Assembly (NCBI GenBank): GCA_024693045.1
Contig: JAILLQ010000033.1
Coordinates: 33,283-97,282, forward strand
DNA: 64,000 bases
Origin: Treponema sp.
Lineage (GTDB): Bacteria > Spirochaetota > Spirochaetia > Treponematales > Treponemataceae
Direction: 5' to 3'
The position numbers and the translations under genes are program-made. Position 1 is the stretch's first letter; the number at the start of each line of letters is the position of its first letter. Of this stretch, positions 60,380 through 64,000 are shown one piece after another. The notes below the pieces were generated by a model that did no database searches, was not told the DNA's origin, and was given only the letters and a program-made list of their open reading frames with translations.

Positions 60380-61648
60380 TTAATTATTGTGCCACTTTTT
60401 AAAAATCAATGATGTATTGATTCCCGCAAATGCAAAATTGTTGCTCATTACATATTCAGCATCAATCTTGCGACCTTCGCCCTTGATGTAGTCCAAATCA
60501 CCGCATTCTGGGTCGATGTTATTGAGGTTCAAAGTTGGGTGGAACCAGCCTTCGTTCATCATATTGATTGTAAGCCATGCTTCTACGGCACCACAGGCAC
60601 CGAGTGTGTGACCAATGTATGATTTTGTAGAAGAAATTGGAACCTTGCGGCCAAATACGCGGGCAGTAGCAGTTGTTTCTGCAATGTCTCCGTGGTGGGT
60701 TGAAGTTCCGTGAGCGTTTACATAAGCGATTTCGTCGCCCTTGAGGCCTGCGCTATCCAAAGCAAGCTGCATACAGATTCCCATAGTTTCGCTGTTAGGG
60801 CTTGTGATGTGAGTTCCGTCAGTGTTTGTTCCAAAACCTACGATTTCAGCATAGATTTTTGCACCACGTTTTACAGCGTGTTCCAAATCTTCAAGAATCA
60901 AAGTTCCGGCACCTTCACCGATTACAAGACCGTCACGATCCTTGTCAAAAGGAGTTGGTGTAAGTTCTGGATGATCATTTTTAATAGATGTTGAACCAAG
61001 CTGATCAAAAATTGCAGCGTCTGGTGGACAAAGTTCTTCTGCTCCACCACAAATCATCATATCCTGTAAACCGTTTTCGATTGTTTCATAGCCGTAACCG
61101 ATTGACTGTGAACCAGAAGTACAAGCTTCACTAGTTACAATCATACGACCTTTGAGCTGGTAAGTTACTTCAATGTTAGCAGCACAAGTGTGTGGCATAC
61201 ATTTAATGTAAGTAGAAGAGTTTACTTTAGCTGTGCAACGGTCCTGCATAACAGAAACAAGTTCACCAATTGAATCAAATGAACCCATACTAGAACCATA
61301 AGCAACACCTGTACGGCCGTTCTTGCATTCATCAATAATGTCGCCAGTTTCTGGATTCAAAAGCCCCGCCATTTCCAAAGCCATCTGAGTAGTATGGTAA
61401 GAAAGAAGAGCAACGCGTCCCATACCACGAACCAACTTGCGAGGATACTTAGGAATATCCCCTTTTGCAGGACAAGCCAAGTGAGTATTCATACCAGCAA
61501 TGTCATGCCATTCTTCCATATTTTTAATACAGTTTTTATAAGATTTAAGCTGTTCATAAGCTTCTTCCCAGTTCTGACCAAGACCGCTCATCATACCTGC
61601 GCCTGTAATAACAACACGACGCTTTCCGTTTGGTTTAACAAAATCCAT
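60380..61648 (-). CDS. fabF: 3-oxoacyl-[acyl-carrier-protein] synthase II (FabF-type)
   Basis: FabF condenses malonyl-ACP with an acyl-ACP to lengthen fatty acids. The 422-residue protein has the thiolase-fold catalytic triad: Cys in SEACTSGSQSIGYG (~residue 177), His in VNAHGTSTHHGDI and His in SYIGHTLGACGAVEA, plus the phosphopantetheine-site segment NNFAFAGIN at the end. The N-terminus MDFVKPNGKRRVVITGAG is ordinary. It stands alone rather than in a fab cluster, with a remnant of a paralogue directly downstream. Confidence 0.95.
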   Translation of the reverse strand: MDFVKPNGKRRVVITGAGMMSGLGQNWEEAYEQLKSYKNCIKNMEEWHDIAGMNTHLACPAKGDIPKYPRKLVRGMGRVALLSYHTTQMALEMAGLLNPETGDIIDECKNGRTGVAYGSSMGSFDSIGELVSVMQDRCTAKVNSSTYIKCMPHTCAANIEVTYQLKGRMIVTSEACTSGSQSIGYGYETIENGLQDMMICGGAEELCPPDAAIFDQLGSTSIKNDHPELTPTPFDKDRDGLVIGEGAGTLILEDLEHAVKRGAKIYAEIVGFGTNTDGTHITSPNSETMGICMQLALDSAGLKGDEIAYVNAHGTSTHHGDIAETTATARVFGRKVPISSTKSYIGHTLGACGAVEAWLTINMMNEGWFHPTLNLNNIDPECGDLDYIKGEGRKIDAEYVMSNNFAFAGINTSLIFKKWHNN

Positions 61649-61710
61649 TATTATCTCCTGTAGTCCCTAAATTAGACACAAAATTTTCAAAATAGTTTTA
61701 AATAAAAACA

Positions 61711-61867
61711 AGGAGGGGAAAGCCTTCCCCTCGCTCCAGCCTGATACTCCATAGTTCAGTTTTTCGACAGAAAAACTGATGGAAGCCGGAAAACCGATAT
61801 TAATATCAAAAAAATAAAACCGGCTTCCACTACCCCTTCAAGCGGGGACACCCCCGCAACGCCCCGT
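61711..61867. repeat. Dispersed palindromic repeat, second copy
   Basis: Starts with hairpin GGGGAA-AGCC-TTCCCC (61715-61730) and TCGCTCCAGCC. It ends with CTACCCCTTCA, GCGGGG-ACA-CCCCCGC and AACGCCCC: the same end modules, in the same order, as the insert in earP. The core between them differs and holds two perfect 10-bp hairpins: TCAGTTTTTC-GACA-GAAAAACTGA (61756-61779), and TGGAAGCCGG (61780-61789) with CCGGCTTCCA (61820-61829). It lies upstream of fabF in the 318-bp stretch 61649-61966; the remaining ~100 bp of that stretch show nothing I can name. Confidence 0.72.
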
Positions 61868-61966
61868 AAATTGTTCAGCGCTTAAATTTAAGTTTAATGA
61901 AATAAATAAAAAAAATCTATATAACATCTCGATACATTAGTAACTGACAATTTATCAGCTTACTTT

Positions 61967-62038
61967 TTAATATACACAAGCAAGCTGTTTTTTTATGGAC
62001 TGTTCAACAAAACTGTTGAGCGTTATGTCATGTTCCAT
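61967..62038 (-). pseudogene. HicB antitoxin C-terminal remnant
   Basis: Overlapping the end of the hicA remnant by 11 bp, a short frame from ATG 62038 reads MEHDITLNSFVEQSIKKQLA with CVY and a stop. ITLNSFVEQSIKK resembles the last helix of HicB-type antitoxins (SLNQFIxxAL-like). The antitoxin core that should lie between is absent. Assignment is an inference from position and this short motif. Confidence 0.5.
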
Positions 62039-62225
62039 TAAGTTCCTCCTGCTTCAGAATTTCAATAAGCTGTTGTATCTGGTAGCCTTTTAATTCATTG
62101 TTTGGATGTGGCTTATGCAGCAAAATCGGCGTATGATTTTCAGAAGTGAACGACACTCTGGAACCGCTTGTTTTTCCTTTGTTTGACCTTGAATATGAAC
62201 TAAATAATTTTAAGTACATATGCAA
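62028..62225 (-). pseudogene. 5'-truncated HicA-family toxin
   Basis: The last ~50 residues match HicA toxins of the long type: GKTSGSRVSFTS, PILLHKPHPNNELKGYQIQQ and LIEILKQEE. HicA is a small double-stranded-RNA-binding-fold mRNA interferase. The usual N-terminal strand and helix before the GKTSGSRV block are missing: only MYLKLFSSYSRSNK remains, and the reading begins at a TTG, 4-5 bases from the GC-rich hairpin at 62230. So the gene is probably cut by a repeat insertion. The HicB remnant overlaps its 3' end. Confidence 0.7.
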
Positions 62226-62229
62226 TAAC

Positions 62230-62244
62230 AGGGGGAGTCTCCCC
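62230..62244. repeat. Short GC palindrome at the hicA junction
   Basis: GGGGGA-GTC-TCCCCC, a 6-bp perfect hairpin, followed by TCCTAAACG and a CCTACCCCC stretch. It stands exactly where the hicA reading frame is lost. It may be a broken end of the dispersed repeat family (compare the terminal hairpins at 24.6 and 61.7 kb), but the match is weak. Confidence 0.45.
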
Positions 62245-62264
62245 CTCCTAAACGATTCTTCAAC

Positions 62265-62738
62265 CTACCCCCAAAACGCTTCTTCACCTGTAACCAGTTC
62301 TCCCCAACGGCTTGCCCAACTTTCCACAAAACAAGCTGTATAGGGGATATTCCTTCGCTCCCGCAGCTTGTAAAAAAACGGTATCATCGCCCAGGACGTA
62401 GAAATGATTCCCACAAAAAGATAGAAAGGGCCCAGCAAAATTGACTGAAAGCAGTGGCCGTACTCGTGAACCTTCGTTCGATTGTAGTTATCAACTTCAT
62501 GGCGATTATCATAGTCGCAGGAAGGAGTGAAAATAAAAAGTCCAAGGCTCAGACCCATCATCCCGTTTTTCCACTGGGTTTCAATTGCGCCGCGGTAGAA
62601 TCTGAGGGGACAGCGGATATTTGCAAGAAAATACAGAAATCCCATTGCCGTGGCCCCAAGTCCCCAGGTGCACTGAATCAGAATAAAAAGGATGCGCTTA
62701 AGAATATTAAAGTTTTTACGATTTTTAGTAGTATCCAT
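62265..62738 (-). CDS. Membrane protein with HExxH motif, putative zincin
   Basis: A protein of about 157 residues (start ATG 62738; a GTG at 62744 is also possible) with at least two membrane segments: IQCTWGLGATAMGFLYFL and LLGPFYLFVGIISTSWA. Between them lies KVHEYGHCFQSILLGP with HExxH, a zinc-binding motif of zincins and intramembrane peptidases, and later ACFVESWASRWGE with a possible third ligand. This HExGHxxQS-LLGP layout occurs in uncharacterised membrane proteins. It lies in the accessory region beside a decayed hicAB. Confidence 0.6.
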   Translation of the reverse strand: MDTTKNRKNFNILKRILFILIQCTWGLGATAMGFLYFLANIRCPLRFYRGAIETQWKNGMMGLSLGLFIFTPSCDYDNRHEVDNYNRTKVHEYGHCFQSILLGPFYLFVGIISTSWAMIPFFYKLRERRNIPYTACFVESWASRWGELVTGEEAFWG

Positions 62739-62865
62739 CTGCACGTTTTGACGATACCTAATCCCATTGGTTACGTCAGGAATTCTGATAAAATTGGTAT
62801 ATAATTATATTTCAGGATAATATACTAAAACAAATCGGGATTTATTAATGAAACAGGAGTCGCTA

Positions 62866-63405
62866 ATGAGTTTAGGATTGCGTCGAGGTACAGTGCTTGT
62901 TGAACCTCATAATGCTGAGTGGGACGTAATCGCAGCAGAAACCATTGCAGAGCTGCATAGTATCCTTCAAGATGTTTTAGTCGATGCACAGCACATCGGA
63001 AGCACGGCTATAAAAGATATTTGCGCAAAACCTATTATCGATATCGTCGCCGGGGTATCTGATTTTGATAAACTCTTGTCTAGGAACAGTGTTCTTGGTG
63101 AAAACGGTTTTATTTTTCGCGGTCAAGACCGTCCCCTGCAATACCTGTATATATGTGGGGACAATGATATAAGGACACATCACGTCCATGCCGTGATTTA
63201 TGATTCGGAAGAATGGAACAACTATGTGGATGTGAGAGATTATCTTAATTGCCACAAAAAAGATGCGGAGGCTTATTCAAAGCTTAAAGAATCTTTGGCA
63301 AAACAGTATTCGGAAGACAGAGGAACCTATACCGCATCAAAAAGCGAGTTGATCGGCGAGATTATTGCTAAAGCGCGTTATTGGCGTAAAGGTCAAAGAA
63401 CTTGA
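62866..63405 (+). CDS. GrpB/UPF0157 family protein
   Basis: A 179-residue protein starting at the ATG at 62866, which has AGGAG 6 bases before it (an ATG at 62848 lacks one). The nucleotidyltransferase-like fold shows VLVEPHNAEWDVIAAE, the motif HIGSTAIKDICAKPIIDIVA (GS plus DxD-like) and HHVHAVIYDSEEW. The family is fused or linked to dephospho-CoA kinase in some bacteria; the reaction of stand-alone members is unknown. Base composition is slightly richer in GC than the core, and genes here are spaced as in accessory regions. Confidence 0.85.
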   Translation: MSLGLRRGTVLVEPHNAEWDVIAAETIAELHSILQDVLVDAQHIGSTAIKDICAKPIIDIVAGVSDFDKLLSRNSVLGENGFIFRGQDRPLQYLYICGDNDIRTHHVHAVIYDSEEWNNYVDVRDYLNCHKKDAEAYSKLKESLAKQYSEDRGTYTASKSELIGEIIAKARYWRKGQRT

Positions 63406-63432
63406 CAAATTCAAAGTTGCCAGGGAGAACAA

Positions 63433-63900
63433 ATGATGCTTACTTTGGTCAAACCAGCTTTTGAGGATTTATGGTTTAAAGAAAAACTGATGGCTGATGA
63501 AGAAACTATGGCTTATAACGCCAGGTGGGGTGGCACGATTCCATTTCCAGAAGACATGTGGGAATCCTGGTATGAATCCTGGGTAAGGAATCCAGGAGAC
63601 AATCGATATTATCGTTATCTGGTGAATCCGGATAATGAATATGTCGGAGAAATTGCATATCACTACGATAAACTTCGGGATATTTACATCTGTGATGTTA
63701 TTGTTCTCGCACAATATCGTAATCGCGGATATGGAACGGATGCATTGCGGCAATTATGCACAGTTGCAAAAAACAACGGCATTTCTGTGCTTCATGATGA
63801 TATTGCAGCCGATAATCCATCTTATAAACTGTTTTTGAAGAACGGATTCGATATCGAGTATCAAAACGAGGATGTCGTGATGGTGAAAAGGAATCTATAA
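63433..63900 (+). CDS. GNAT-family N-acetyltransferase
   Basis: A 155-residue GNAT acetyltransferase that moves acetyl from acetyl-CoA to an amine. The core pattern is visible: strand 4-5 VGEIAYHYDKLRDIYICDVI, the acetyl-CoA loop AQYRNRGYGTDALRQLC (RxxGxG) and the C-terminal DNPSYKLFLKNGFDIEYQNE. GGGAG precedes the ATG. The target is unknown; RimJ/antibiotic acetyltransferase-like members share this layout. It follows the GrpB-like gene by 27 bp on the plus strand. Confidence 0.88.
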   Translation: MMLTLVKPAFEDLWFKEKLMADEETMAYNARWGGTIPFPEDMWESWYESWVRNPGDNRYYRYLVNPDNEYVGEIAYHYDKLRDIYICDVIVLAQYRNRGYGTDALRQLCTVAKNNGISVLHDDIAADNPSYKLFLKNGFDIEYQNEDVVMVKRNL

Positions 63901-63923
63901 ATTCAGGTATAAGGGTGAAAAGA

Positions 63924-64000
63924 ATGGATACTTGCGATTGGTGTAATCTATCTGAAGAAGACAAAAAGTTTCAGGTGTGCGAAAGTAAATCATGGTCTGT
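63924..64000 (+). CDS. Start of an ORF cut by the window end, HIT-like?
   Basis: An ATG at 63924, 23 bp after the GNAT gene, begins MDTCDWCNLSEEDKKFQVCE and continues past the window end. The CxxC near the start is reminiscent of the zinc-binding N-terminus of some HIT-family proteins, but the HIT motif itself lies outside, so this remains a guess. Confidence 0.35.
   Translation, partial: MDTCDWCNLSEEDKKFQVCESKSWS

Overview
The window comes from an AT-rich spirochaete, most likely a gut- or rumen-type Treponema. This is an inference from gene content and style: several large lineage-restricted proteins, an R32-type EF-P with EarP, exported beta-barrel proteins, LuxS with MTA/SAH nucleosidase, and no stable RNA genes here. 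Genes are tightly packed with 1-14 bp overlaps, and most of the 7-50 kb stretch is on the minus strand.

Layout. 1-9.7 kb: end of a PLP aminotransferase, a TPR membrane protein, rsmG, four lineage-specific genes (one zincin-like, one DUF2804-like), an outer-membrane barrel and a beta-CASP RNA nuclease. 9.8-20 kb: a CotH-like lipoprotein, hisB and hisG, then a polyphosphate operon (ppx, ppk1, OLD-like nuclease) with a structured leader, and a six-hairpin glycosidase. 20-27.5 kb: a GatB/E-asparaginase fusion with decayed active sites, efp, a lysine-rich exported peptide, earP carrying an in-frame repeat insertion, and the pyrE-xpt-permease salvage operon. 27.5-41.4 kb: two methyltransferases, a large conserved protein, birA, a PII-like/DUF1538 pair, MTA/SAH nucleosidase, lspA, a Nif3-like gene, a HAD phosphatase, mnmE and a DUF4015-type glycosidase. 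41.4-41.9 kb: three tandem copies of a GC-rich palindromic repeat. 42-50.5 kb: a degenerate HD-GYP membrane protein, a coiled-coil/barrel protein and a 1983-residue Ig-like giant in one operon. 50.6-60 kb: sirtuin, parA/parB, an RNA methyltransferase-like gene, a Cof-type HAD, a GH25 lipoprotein, a HAL/PAL-family lyase, an aldo-keto reductase and luxS. 60-64 kb: fabF beside a remnant of a second fabF, then an accessory stretch with a dispersed repeat, a decayed hicAB module, a membrane zincin-like protein, GrpB, a GNAT and one cut-off ORF.

The observations most worth checking are the GatB/E-asparaginase pseudoenzyme fusion (20-22.4 kb), the 88-nt structured leader before ppx (18.4 kb), two palindromic repeat families (one inserted in frame in earP), the paired internal duplications of the PII-like/DUF1538 system, and the Ig-giant/barrel/HD-GYP operon.
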